Counted from the stretch's first letter, positions 1-5,490 are shown. The stretch is DNA of 6,918 nt from Holophagaceae bacterium UBA706 (GCA_002298155.1 DBME01000410.1:1-6918); one strand, 5' to 3'. The notes: generated by a model not told the origin, from the letters alone. Numbers and translations: made by a program.

Positions 1-21
1 CGAATCCTCTCGCCCCGACCA
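1..21 (+). tRNA. 3' end of a tRNA, probably tRNA-Pro (5' part outside window)
   Basis: The first 21 bases parse as the end of a tRNA: the last five T-loop bases (CGAAT), the 3' side of the T stem (CCTCT), a 7-base acceptor strand (CGCCCCG), discriminator A and an encoded CCA. The acceptor strand implies a 5' end of CGGGGCG, and a C1-G72 pair with A73 is typical of bacterial tRNA-Pro. The anticodon lies outside the window, so the proline call is an inference. A strong hairpin follows nine bases later, as expected for the end of a tRNA transcript. Confidence 0.8.
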
Positions 22-29
22 CATACAAA

Positions 30-62
30 TAAGGGGAGCGACCATCTTTGGTGCTCCCCTTA
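30..62. terminator. Hairpin terminator, probably bidirectional
   Basis: A 10-bp perfect stem (TAAGGGGAGC at 30-39 with GCTCCCCTTA at 53-62) continues past one bulged G into ACCA/TGGT and closes on a TCTT loop. Read on the plus strand it sits just after the tRNA and ends in a modest T-containing tail (TTAGTTCTGT). Read on the minus strand the tail is richer in T (TTATTTGTATGT), so the same hairpin could stop the gene that arrives from 148-432. Its place between two converging transcription units fits a shared terminator. Confidence 0.75.
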
Positions 63-66
63 GTTC

Positions 67-97
67 TGTCGGAGAGAGGATTCGGACCTCCGATCGG
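67..97 (-). other. Inverted tRNA-3'-end-like fragment
   Basis: On the minus strand this stretch looks like the T arm and acceptor 3' strand of a tRNA: GGAGG, a loop TCCGAAT, CCTCT, then CTCCGAC and A. Positions 75-84 are an exact reverse complement of positions 1-10 of the tRNA at the window start. There is no CCA and no matching 5' acceptor strand (GTCGGAG) in the next roughly 85 bases, so it is not a complete tRNA gene. It may be a degraded tRNA end, an old attachment-site scar, or chance similarity. Confidence 0.35.
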
Positions 98-147
98 CGA
101 TGGTGCGCAGGTAGGGGAAACAGGCGCCAGCGAACCGAGGTTTCACC

Positions 148-432
148 TCACCTGGGGGTGGGGGAGACGCTTCGGGCGGCGGTGATCTCATGGAGGATCT
201 TGTCCCAGGTTTTCTCATGCACGGCCTTCCGGGGAAGGACGAGACCCATGGCCACCTTCGCACCGGGGGCACGCTGCACGCCCAGGCTCAGGTGTTCCAT
301 GTCCAGGAACTCGTCGCCATCGGCGAGATGATCCTTGGTCTCGGCGGTGGTCACGTGGGCGACCTCGTCATCGGTGAGGAGCTTCAGGACCTTGTCCCGG
401 GTCAGGTAGTCGTTGCGTGTTTCTTTTTCCAT
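148..432 (-). CDS. Small hypothetical protein (94 aa)
   Basis: This reading frame starts at an ATG preceded by GGAGA with five bases of spacing, and it has the acidic, helix-rich composition of a real small cytosolic protein. It has no signal peptide, membrane segment or cysteine. The N-terminal half (residues 4-45) resembles a short helical element with a run DYLTRDKVLKLLTDDEVAHV. A conserved-looking patch further on (LPRKAVHEKTWDKI) ends with a likely C-terminal helix. I do not recognise a named family and assign no function. Transcription runs toward the hairpin at 30-62, which probably ends it. A 5-bp hairpin (GAGGT/ACCTC, 137-149) overlaps the stop codon but has no T tract. The upstream 400 bases carry no other gene, so it is probably transcribed alone. 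Confidence 0.75.
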   Translation of the reverse strand: MEKETRNDYLTRDKVLKLLTDDEVAHVTTAETKDHLADGDEFLDMEHLSLGVQRAPGAKVAMGLVLPRKAVHEKTWDKILHEITAARSVSPTPR

Positions 433-848
433 GAGGGTCTCCGTGGTGGGCTGCCGCCCAAGGGAAGCAAGCTATGTGCCGCAGGGCTGGATGCCTCGGA
501 TCTCCTGCCCATGGACAAGGCCTCGTTCCCACCACTGCCGCTTGAATGGAAAAAGCGCAATCAAGATGACCCCCTCATCCAGTCAGATTGAAGATGGCTT
601 CCCGCCGGACGAAAGGCTGGGTCCCGTCGAGGCGGACTGAATGCCAATCAACGTGGAGGACCACCCATTCATTCCAAGCGGGTGGGGGTCGTTGGGTGAA
701 CGATCGGGTGCTCGTAAAGATTAATAATAAAGAATGATATGACTTGGGCCAGATCTTGCTGAAGTGCTTGTCTCCGCAAGGAGCCAGGGCAGGCGCGCCT
801 GCTTCCCGCGCCAGACTTCCACCTATCCATTCCAGCAGGAGTTCTCCC
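433..848. other. Non-coding stretch between divergent genes
   Basis: About 415 bases separate the divergent starts of the 94-aa protein and the lipoprotein. Open frames here (for example plus 413-640 and minus 575-907) lack ribosome binding sites, are rich in unlikely residues and mostly run antisense to neighbours, so I call none a gene. Visible structure is limited: GGGC-TGCC-GCCC near 446-460, CCACCC/GGGTGG at 661-666 and 680-685, and a sharply AT-rich patch at about 714-742. The promoters of both flanking genes should lie here. I see no riboswitch or RNA that I can name. Confidence 0.6.
692..742 (+). promoter_or_regulatory. Possible promoter region, AT-rich patch before the lipoprotein gene
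   Basis: In otherwise GC-rich DNA, 714-742 is almost entirely A and T (GTAAAGATTAATAATAAAG and onward). A TTGGGT at 692-697 lies 17 bases before TAAAGA at 715-720, which is a poor match to a sigma-70 -35/-10 pair. Other registers within the patch are equally weak. It lies about 105 bases before the lipoprotein start, so it may hold that gene's promoter with a long leader. The exact element cannot be chosen by eye. Confidence 0.3.
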
Positions 849-1457
849 ATGCGACCGAAATCCACGTGGCGGGTTTTTGGATTCCTGGCGGGGTTTGCCA
901 GCATCATCCTCGCGCTTTCCTGTGTGGGCGGCGGAGGGCATCACAATTCCGAAGGCGGCATGGAGGTCTTCAACGACGGCAACGTCCCCATGACCCAGCT
1001 CTTCGTCACCCGAAGCGTCGATTCGTCGTGGGGCGTGGATCAGCTTGCTCCTTCGACATTGTCTCCGGGGGATTCCCTCACCCTCACCCAACTCAATACG
1101 GACTACTACGATGTCAGGGCCCATTTCTCCGACGGCAGTTCCGACGAGGTCTTCGACGTCCTTGTTCTGGATGGGTTCAATGTGCCCTTGAGCATGAGAA
1201 ACAGCGGGAATGGAACGTTGGATGTATTCAACAATTCCGCGTTCACCCTCAATGGCGTCTATGTCACGCCGTCCTCTTCCAGCACCTGGGGGCCAAACCA
1301 GGCCGACCTTCCCATCGCGCCGGGCCAGACCCTTTCCCTGACGGGCATCTCCCCGGCGACCTACGACCTGCGCGTGGTCTTCGCGGGTGGGGCCACCCTG
1401 GACTTCAAGGCCGTAGAAGTCAGCTCCGGCGCCGTCACCACCGTCCAAGTGAACTAG
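849..1457 (+). CDS. Lipoprotein with two copies of a WG-containing beta domain
   Basis: This 202-aa protein starts at ATG 849, placed by AGGAG seven bases upstream. A basic N terminus and hydrophobic stretch (residues 8-24) end in LALSC, a slightly loose lipobox, so Cys25 is the likely lipidated residue after signal peptidase II cleavage. A Gly/His linker follows. Then come two homologous units of about 79 residues, at 38-116 and 123-201. Each has the order (M/L)(E/D)VFN, a hydrophobic L(F/Y)VT strand, a Ser-rich turn, WG (W61 and W147), PG (P73 and P158), YD(V/L)R, and an FxxG-type turn. The offset is about 85 residues. I recall similar single units in many exported proteins of unknown function; the predicted fold is beta-rich. 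It probably sits on the periplasmic or outer face. The stop codon is part of the next gene's ribosome binding site, which suggests co-transcription. No enzymatic motif is visible. Confidence 0.85.
   Translation: MRPKSTWRVFGFLAGFASIILALSCVGGGGHHNSEGGMEVFNDGNVPMTQLFVTRSVDSSWGVDQLAPSTLSPGDSLTLTQLNTDYYDVRAHFSDGSSDEVFDVLVLDGFNVPLSMRNSGNGTLDVFNNSAFTLNGVYVTPSSSSTWGPNQADLPIAPGQTLSLTGISPATYDLRVVFAGGATLDFKAVEVSSGAVTTVQVN
960..1451 (+). repeat. Two tandem coding repeats inside the lipoprotein gene
   Basis: The unit at about 960-1196 and the unit at about 1215-1451 encode the two homologous domains of the lipoprotein. The match is clear at protein level (VFN, WG, PG, YD-R in the same order and spacing) but diverged at DNA level, so this is an old internal duplication and not a recent one. 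Confidence 0.7.
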
Positions 1458-1465
1458 GAGTTCCC

Positions 1466-1708
1466 ATGCGATCCCTGCGAACCATCCTACCCGTGCTCCT
1501 GGCCGCCCTGGGCCTGCCAGCCCTCGCCCTGCCGCCGGCTCCCGCGACCCACCGGGTCCAGGCCCTCCGCACCGGCGCCGGCGAGCCCCATATCCGTTAC
1601 ACCTCGGTGGGCAGACCCGCCCCCGCCTTGCCCCGCCAAGCCGAACCCACCGTCCGGACCCGTCCCTACCGGCCGGGAGCCGTGGGTGAGGGTGCGGCCA
1701 AGAACTGA
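1466..1708 (+). CDS. Small exported Pro/Arg-rich protein (80 aa)
   Basis: The ATG at 1466 follows AGGAG at 1456-1460 by five bases, and the frame ends at TGA 1706-1708. The N terminus is a classical signal peptide: MRSLR, a hydrophobic core at residues 7-20, and an ALA site that predicts cleavage after residue 21. The mature part is about 59 residues, rich in Pro, Arg, Ala and Gly and without cysteine, so it is probably unstructured or a short exported factor. I recognise no family. Its Shine-Dalgarno overlaps the TAG stop of the lipoprotein gene, so translation of the two is probably linked and they may work together at the cell surface. The gene could also be a poorly conserved, fast-evolving ORF. 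The signal peptide and ribosome binding site argue that it is real. Confidence 0.65.
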   Translation: MRSLRTILPVLLAALGLPALALPPAPATHRVQALRTGAGEPHIRYTSVGRPAPALPRQAEPTVRTRPYRPGAVGEGAAKN

Positions 1709-1762
1709 AAACGCATTGTCCGGCAACCCGGGAGCCCCGGCTCCGATCGCGCAGGAGGCATT

Positions 1763-1987
1763 GTGAAATGGTCCATGATCCTTGGGATCTTCCTGATCGG
1801 CGTGGGCGTCCTCGCCTTGGTGTATCAAGGCATCACCTATACGACCCGGGAGCAGGTCGTCGATATCGGACCGGTGCACATCTCTGCCGAAAAGAAGAAA
1901 ACCATCCCGATGACGCCGATCATGGGTGCGGCTGCCCTGGTCGCTGGCGCCTTGGTGATCGGTATCGGGAGGAAAGGGGCCGGGTGA
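1763..1987 (+). CDS. Small two-helix membrane protein (74 aa)
   Basis: The chosen start is GTG 1763, four bases after a strong AGGAGG (1753-1758). An in-frame ATG at 1775 is possible but 16 bases away from that site. The protein has two hydrophobic helices, at residues 5-22 and 52-69, joined by a polar segment of about 28 residues containing ITYTTREQVVDIGPVHI and a Lys-rich AEKKKTIP stretch, and it ends in a short basic tail. The layout fits a family of tiny inner-membrane proteins with a similar YTTRE/VVD-GP linker that is usually annotated as hypothetical. I recall that family only from general knowledge and give no function. The 54-base gap to the preceding gene contains a small GGAGC/GCTCC hairpin (1731-1744) without a T tract, so read-through from the lipoprotein genes is possible. 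Confidence 0.75.
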   Translation: MKWSMILGIFLIGVGVLALVYQGITYTTREQVVDIGPVHISAEKKKTIPMTPIMGAAALVAGALVIGIGRKGAG

Positions 1988-2057
1988 AGGTGGGCCGGGG
2001 CCCTGTACGGGAGCCTTAGGGATGGTGGTAGCCTTGGTCTCCATGGAGGTCCCGGCC

Positions 2058-2492
2058 ATGGCCACCTTTGAACATCTTTCCATCGACGCGGGTGATCTTC
2101 GCGAGGCCTTGAACAGCCACATGGACGAGGCCACGTGGGTCGTCGACCTGGAAACAGGCGAAGTCATCATGGCCCCATACGGCGAATCGCTCGAGGAGGA
2201 CGGGGACGAACCCTGGGAGGAATCCGAGCGGTACATGGTGGTGACTCCCCTCGAGAGCCATGAGGGGTTCCAGATCATGGAGGACTATGTGGAAACCCTG
2301 CCGGAAGGTGAGGGTGCCCGCGCCCTGGAACGCGCCCTCCGCCTTCCACGGCCCTTCCGGTGTTTCAAGGACACCCTGTCCGACTTCCCCGACCTGCGTG
2401 AACGCTGGTTCAAATTCCACGACGCGAAAATGCTTGAATACGCCCAGGCATGGCTGGAGGATAACCTCCCCGGAGCCCGACTCCGCCTCTGA
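2058..2492 (+). CDS. UPF0158 family protein
   Basis: This is a 144-aa acidic cytosolic protein of the uncharacterised UPF0158 family. Family features seen are an N-terminal segment on the pattern 'ID-xxDLxxAL', WVVDLETGEV (residues 27-36), an acidic middle with EESERYMVV, and a C-terminal block in which an FxxFKDTL motif (100-107) is followed by WFKFHDAKMLEYAQAWLED (117-135). The biochemical role of the family is unknown. Start choice: ATG 2058 has GGAGGT seven bases upstream. Another in-frame ATG at 2022 would add 12 residues (MVVALVSMEVPA) that do not look like the family and has no convincing ribosome binding site. The gene is 26 bases before the SRPBCC gene on the same strand, so the two are probably co-transcribed. 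Confidence 0.88.
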   Translation: MATFEHLSIDAGDLREALNSHMDEATWVVDLETGEVIMAPYGESLEEDGDEPWEESERYMVVTPLESHEGFQIMEDYVETLPEGEGARALERALRLPRPFRCFKDTLSDFPDLRERWFKFHDAKMLEYAQAWLEDNLPGARLRL

Positions 2493-2518
2493 CCACCTCC
2501 CATGACCCGGAGCCCGCG

Positions 2519-2932
2519 ATGTCCATCTTCCGCCACAGCCGGGAGCTTCCCGCCTCCCCCGACGCCGTCTTCGCGGCCATCCAGGACCCGGCGCGCCTGG
2601 CCCGCTGGTGGGGGCCGGACGGCTTCACCAACACCTTCCGGACCTTCGAGTTCCGGGAGGGGGGCGCCTGGGTGTTCACCATGCATGGGCCCGACGGCGC
2701 CTCCTATCCGAACCAGGCGGAATTCCTGGAGATCGTCCCCGGCGCCCTGGTGCGCCTCAGGCACATGAACCTGCCGCACTTCGAGCTCACCATCACTCTG
2801 GAACCCCGGGGGACAGGAACCCTTGTTTCCTGGGAGGGCGACTTCGAGAACGACGAGTTCGCCGAGAAGATGCGCGGCTTCCTGGAAACCGCCAACGAGC
2901 AGAACCTGGACCGGCTGGCCCGGGAGGCCTGA
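2519..2932 (+). CDS. SRPBCC / AHSA1-like ligand-binding domain protein
   Basis: A single-domain 137-aa protein of the START/Bet v1-like SRPBCC superfamily, of the type named after the activator of Hsp90 ATPase (AHSA1-like). Seen in order: an N-terminal strand and the helix PASPDAVFAAIQDPARLARWWGP (11-33), the hallmark WWGPDGFT, a FREGGAWVFTMHGPDG hairpin (45-60), YPNQAEFLEIVPGALV (63-78), then paired strands with TLVSWEGDF (101-109) and a long C-terminal helix (111-135). Such proteins form a hydrophobic cavity. In bacteria most have no known ligand, and many respond to stress or act in detoxification. ATG 2519 follows GGAG by six bases. Its stop codon directly abuts the stop codon of the opposite-strand sensor gene, with no base between them. 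Confidence 0.9.
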   Translation: MSIFRHSRELPASPDAVFAAIQDPARLARWWGPDGFTNTFRTFEFREGGAWVFTMHGPDGASYPNQAEFLEIVPGALVRLRHMNLPHFELTITLEPRGTGTLVSWEGDFENDEFAEKMRGFLETANEQNLDRLAREA

Positions 2933-4333
2933 TTACGGCTTGGGGAACACGCGCTCCTTGCACTTCGGGCAGATCCCGTGGCTGAATTCTGCCTCGGAAT
3001 GGTCGTGGATGTAGCGCTCAAGCTGCCACCATGCGCCTTCCTCGTCCCGGATCTCCTTGCAGTAGCCACAGATGGGGATGAGGCCGCGAAGGGTCTTGAC
3101 CTCGGCGAGGCTGGTCTCCAGGTCGAGGGTGCGGTCCTGCACCAGGGCTTCGAGATCCTCCTGGTGGGCCTGGAGGCGGTCCGCCATGCGGTTGAACTCC
3201 TGGGCCAGCCGGCCACGCTCGTCGGTGACCAGCACCGGCTCCCGGGCCTGGCTGTCCCCGGCGCCGAAGCGCCCGATGGTGCGGGAAAGGGTGCGGATGG
3301 GCCGCAGCAGGGACCAGGCCAGGCCGTAGGCGAGGGCGAAGACCGCCAGGGCGATGGCGGCGCCCGCCAGCAGCGTGTTGACCAGGACCTTGGTCATGGG
3401 TGCGTTCAGCGTGCTCTGGGGAATCGCCACGGCGACGGTCCACGGCCGTTCCGTCAGGGGGGTGAGGGTACCCCACTTGGACTGGCCGCCCAGGCGGTAC
3501 GGCAAGGTCACCGGCTTCGCGCCGGCACGGAGGGTGCGGAAGGCGTCCATGAGCTCGGGGGAGGCTTCGACCGGGTCGATGGACTGGGCCAGGAACTGCT
3601 TGTTCCGCTTGAGCTCAGCCTGGACATCGGGGGAGAGGGGCAGGATGGTGTGGTACTGGAGCCCGGGTTCGCTGTGGGTCAGGATGATGCCGCGTTCGTT
3701 GAAGACGGACGCGGACAGCCCCTTGGCGCTGATGGTCCGCACCGCCTCCTCCACGTCCTCCACGCGGAACTCGGTCACCAGGACCCCGGCGATCTGCCCG
3801 CGGATCCAGATGGGTGAGGCGTTGAATATCCGCGGCGATTTGGTCACCGTTCCGATGATCCAGTCCGAGCTGGCCATGCGGCCCGTCATGGCCTCCTGGA
3901 AGTAGGCCCGGAAGCTGAAGTCCCGCCCCGTGAAGGCGCGGTTCGAGGACGCGAGGCAGATGCCCGCCGGCGACATGATGAACACCGCCGACAGCTGCCG
4001 GGGATGGTCCACCTGGAGGTCCAGCCAGCGCAGGATGTCCTCCTGCCGGGTGGGCCCGCCCTTGGCCGGATCCAGGTAGTCCTGGACGTTGCGCGCCGTG
4101 GCCAGGTGGAAGGCCAGCCCCTTGCCGTTGGCCAGGGAGTGGTCGATCTGGGCGCCAAGCTCCTCGCAGAGGGTCTGGAGGTGGTCAAGTTCGTGCTGCA
4201 CCGCGCTCCCGCGCGCCCAGTCGTAGGCGCACCAGCCCATGGCGCCCACCGACGCGAGCACGGCGACCGCGAAGGCGGCGCCAAGCTTGAAGGAGAGGGA
4301 TCCCCTGGCGTTTTCCAATAGACGTCTGATCAT
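2933..4333 (-). CDS. Cache-HAMP transmembrane sensor with C-terminal four-cysteine tail, no kinase domain
   Basis: This 466-aa membrane receptor has a first transmembrane helix at about 15-37 and a periplasmic double-Cache-type domain at about 40-310. The Cache signature GRDFSFRAYFQEAMTG (136-151) and the IAGVLVTEF strand (181-189) are clear. A second helix lies at 317-341, a HAMP domain at about 342-394 (LLRPIRTLSRTIGRFGAGD), and a coiled coil to about 415. The protein ends in a short module with LRGLIPICGYCKEIRD and SHGICPKC: cysteines 422, 425, 455 and 458, and histidines 443, 445 and 452. That tail is a known C-terminal element of some PAS and response-regulator proteins and looks like a metal-binding knuckle; its function is not established. 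There is no histidine-kinase, GGDEF, EAL or methyl-accepting region, so its output partner is unclear. No Shine-Dalgarno precedes the ATG; a CATAAT lies eight bases upstream of it. It is divergent from the PAS kinase-like gene. Confidence 0.9.
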   Translation of the reverse strand: MIRRLLENARGSLSFKLGAAFAVAVLASVGAMGWCAYDWARGSAVQHELDHLQTLCEELGAQIDHSLANGKGLAFHLATARNVQDYLDPAKGGPTRQEDILRWLDLQVDHPRQLSAVFIMSPAGICLASSNRAFTGRDFSFRAYFQEAMTGRMASSDWIIGTVTKSPRIFNASPIWIRGQIAGVLVTEFRVEDVEEAVRTISAKGLSASVFNERGIILTHSEPGLQYHTILPLSPDVQAELKRNKQFLAQSIDPVEASPELMDAFRTLRAGAKPVTLPYRLGGQSKWGTLTPLTERPWTVAVAIPQSTLNAPMTKVLVNTLLAGAAIALAVFALAYGLAWSLLRPIRTLSRTIGRFGAGDSQAREPVLVTDERGRLAQEFNRMADRLQAHQEDLEALVQDRTLDLETSLAEVKTLRGLIPICGYCKEIRDEEGAWWQLERYIHDHSEAEFSHGICPKCKERVFPKP

Positions 4334-4431
4334 TGTCGGTGATTATGCCAGTTTCCGGGCGATCCGACCCCCTGGACTTCCGGGGGGGAATTGGCTGGAC
4401 CCCGGACCTGACCGGACCGACAATCGTCGCC
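4334..4431. promoter_or_regulatory. Divergent control region with a 9-bp inverted repeat
   Basis: This 98-base gap separates the divergent starts of the Cache-HAMP sensor and the PAS kinase-like gene. ATTGTCGGT at 4332-4340 and ACCGACAAT at 4416-4424 form a perfect 9-bp inverted repeat, so each gene has ACCGACAAT at or just before its own start codon. The extended match is 11 of 13 (ACCGACAATNNTC). A C-run and G-run (4368-4372 with 4382-4386) could form a hairpin between them. CATAAT on the minus strand (4342-4347) is a possible -10 element for the sensor gene. This arrangement suggests a shared operator, but no regulator is identified. Confidence 0.4.
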
Positions 4432-5490
4432 ATGGAACCCCAGGCCGGCCTTCCCGAAGGTTCAGGATCCGGTGCCCTCGAGGCGCTGCTGGAGTCCCTG
4501 GATTCCTGGACGGCGCTGGTGGACGCCGACGGCAGGATCGCCACGGTCAACAGCGCCTGGCGTGGCTATAAGGGCGCCAATCCCTTCGTGGCCGGCCTGG
4601 CGCCTGGGGACGACTACGGCGCGGTGGCGCAACGGCTGGCGGCCTCGCCCGACGGCAACCTGTCCATCGTGGCCTTGGGCCTGACGGCGGTGCTCAGGGG
4701 CAAGGTGCCCCGCCTTCGCCTGGAATTCCCGTTCAAGCAGGAGACCACGTCCTGGTTCGGCGTCGTGGCGCGGCGCAAGGACGACCGGGTCGTGCTCCAT
4801 CACGTGGACCTCACCGAGCGCATGAAGGTCATGCAGCGCCTCCACAAGGCCGAGAGCCTCTTCAAGGCCACCAGCGAGTACGCCACCGACCTCATCTCCG
4901 TCCTGGACACCGAAGGGAAGGTCGTCTTCTCCAGCCACTCCCACCACAAGGTGCTGGGATTCCCGGAACCGGAGTGGCGCGCCATCCAGCTGGAGGATCT
5001 GATCCACCCCTCGGATCGGGCCGACTACCGCCGGGTGATCCTGGACGCCTTCCGGTCCGGCCTCAGCCCCTTCTTCGAGTACCGGCTCCGGGACCGCCAG
5101 GGGGGGTGGCACTGCTTCGAAGGGCGCGCGGCCATGATCGAGACGTCCTCGGCGAGCCAGGAGACCGTGCTTCTCATCTCCCGGGACGTGTCCGGGCGCA
5201 AGCAGGCGGAACTGGAGCGGGACACCCTGGAGGTCCAGCTGCGGCAGGCCCAGAAGCTGGAGGCCGTGGGTCAGCTGGCGGCGGGCATCCCCCTCAGGAT
5301 CCGGGACCAGGTGTTTTTGCCCTTCTTCACCACCAAGGCCGTGGGCAAGGGCACGGGGCAGGGCCTTGCCATCGTCCATTCCGTGGTGGTCAAGCACGGA
5401 GGGACGGTGGCCTTCGAGACCGAGGAGGGGAAGGGCACGGTCTTCACCGTGCGCCTGCCCATCGCGGGTCCCCCCTCAGCCGAGGACTAG
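4432..5490 (+). CDS. Two-PAS histidine-kinase-like protein with deleted kinase core
   Basis: A cytosolic 352-aa protein without membrane segments. An N-terminal PAS-like sensor runs from about 18 to 130 (LLESLDSWTALVDADGRIATVN, WFGVVARR, HHVDLTER). A canonical PAS/PAC follows at about 140-256 (LISVLDTEGKVVFSS, VLGFPEPEW, LIHPSDRADYR, LLISRDVSGRK), then a coiled coil to 276. The transmitter starts with QKLEAVGQLAAGI (274-286) but jumps straight to IRDQVFLPFFTTK (290-302) and GKGTGQGLAI (305-314). The phospho-accepting histidine, the rest of the DHp helices, and the N and G1 boxes are missing, while the F and G2 boxes and C-terminal strands remain. An intact relative should be about 170-200 residues longer, from memory of the family. 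It should not autophosphorylate. ATG 4432 is chosen because the PAS follows at once; ATG 4345 is an alternative, and neither has a clear Shine-Dalgarno. It overlaps the convergent regulator gene by 15 bases. Confidence 0.85.
   Translation: MEPQAGLPEGSGSGALEALLESLDSWTALVDADGRIATVNSAWRGYKGANPFVAGLAPGDDYGAVAQRLAASPDGNLSIVALGLTAVLRGKVPRLRLEFPFKQETTSWFGVVARRKDDRVVLHHVDLTERMKVMQRLHKAESLFKATSEYATDLISVLDTEGKVVFSSHSHHKVLGFPEPEWRAIQLEDLIHPSDRADYRRVILDAFRSGLSPFFEYRLRDRQGGWHCFEGRAAMIETSSASQETVLLISRDVSGRKQAELERDTLEVQLRQAQKLEAVGQLAAGIPLRIRDQVFLPFFTTKAVGKGTGQGLAIVHSVVVKHGGTVAFETEEGKGTVFTVRLPIAGPPSAED

Noticed and set aside
190..591. Plus-strand open frame (133 aa) opposite the 94-aa gene
   Set aside because: Mostly antisense to a frame with a good ribosome binding site, and with no recognisable motif of its own.
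448..690. Possible c-di-GMP or other riboswitch in the gene-free stretch
   Set aside because: Only short GC hairpins are visible. No conserved riboswitch core could be recognised on either strand.
669..1448. Minus-strand open frame (259 aa) across the lipoprotein gene
   Set aside because: No ribosome binding site or domain. The plus strand has a signal peptide, a lipobox and an internal repeat.
1731..1744. GGAGC/GCTCC hairpin as a terminator between the Pro/Arg-rich gene and the membrane miniprotein gene
   Set aside because: Only a 5-bp stem and no following T tract, so it is not convincing as a terminator.
2022..2057. Upstream ATG start for the UPF0158 gene
   Set aside because: The added 12 residues do not look like the family, and the strong GGAGGT is placed for the ATG at 2058.
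1487..2278. Minus-strand open frame (263 aa) spanning three plus-strand genes
   Set aside because: It crosses several independently supported genes and has Ser/Gly/Pro-rich low-complexity sequence.
2978..3817. Plus-strand open frame (279 aa) opposite the Cache-HAMP sensor
   Set aside because: Low-complexity Gly/Ala/Leu composition typical of antisense frames in GC-rich DNA. The opposite strand encodes clear Cache, HAMP and Cys-tail motifs.
4462..5397. Long minus-strand open frame (311 aa) antisense to the PAS kinase-like gene
   Set aside because: It mirrors the real gene in a high-GC region, has no recognisable domain and is rich in Gly, His and Pro. The plus frame has clear PAS motifs.
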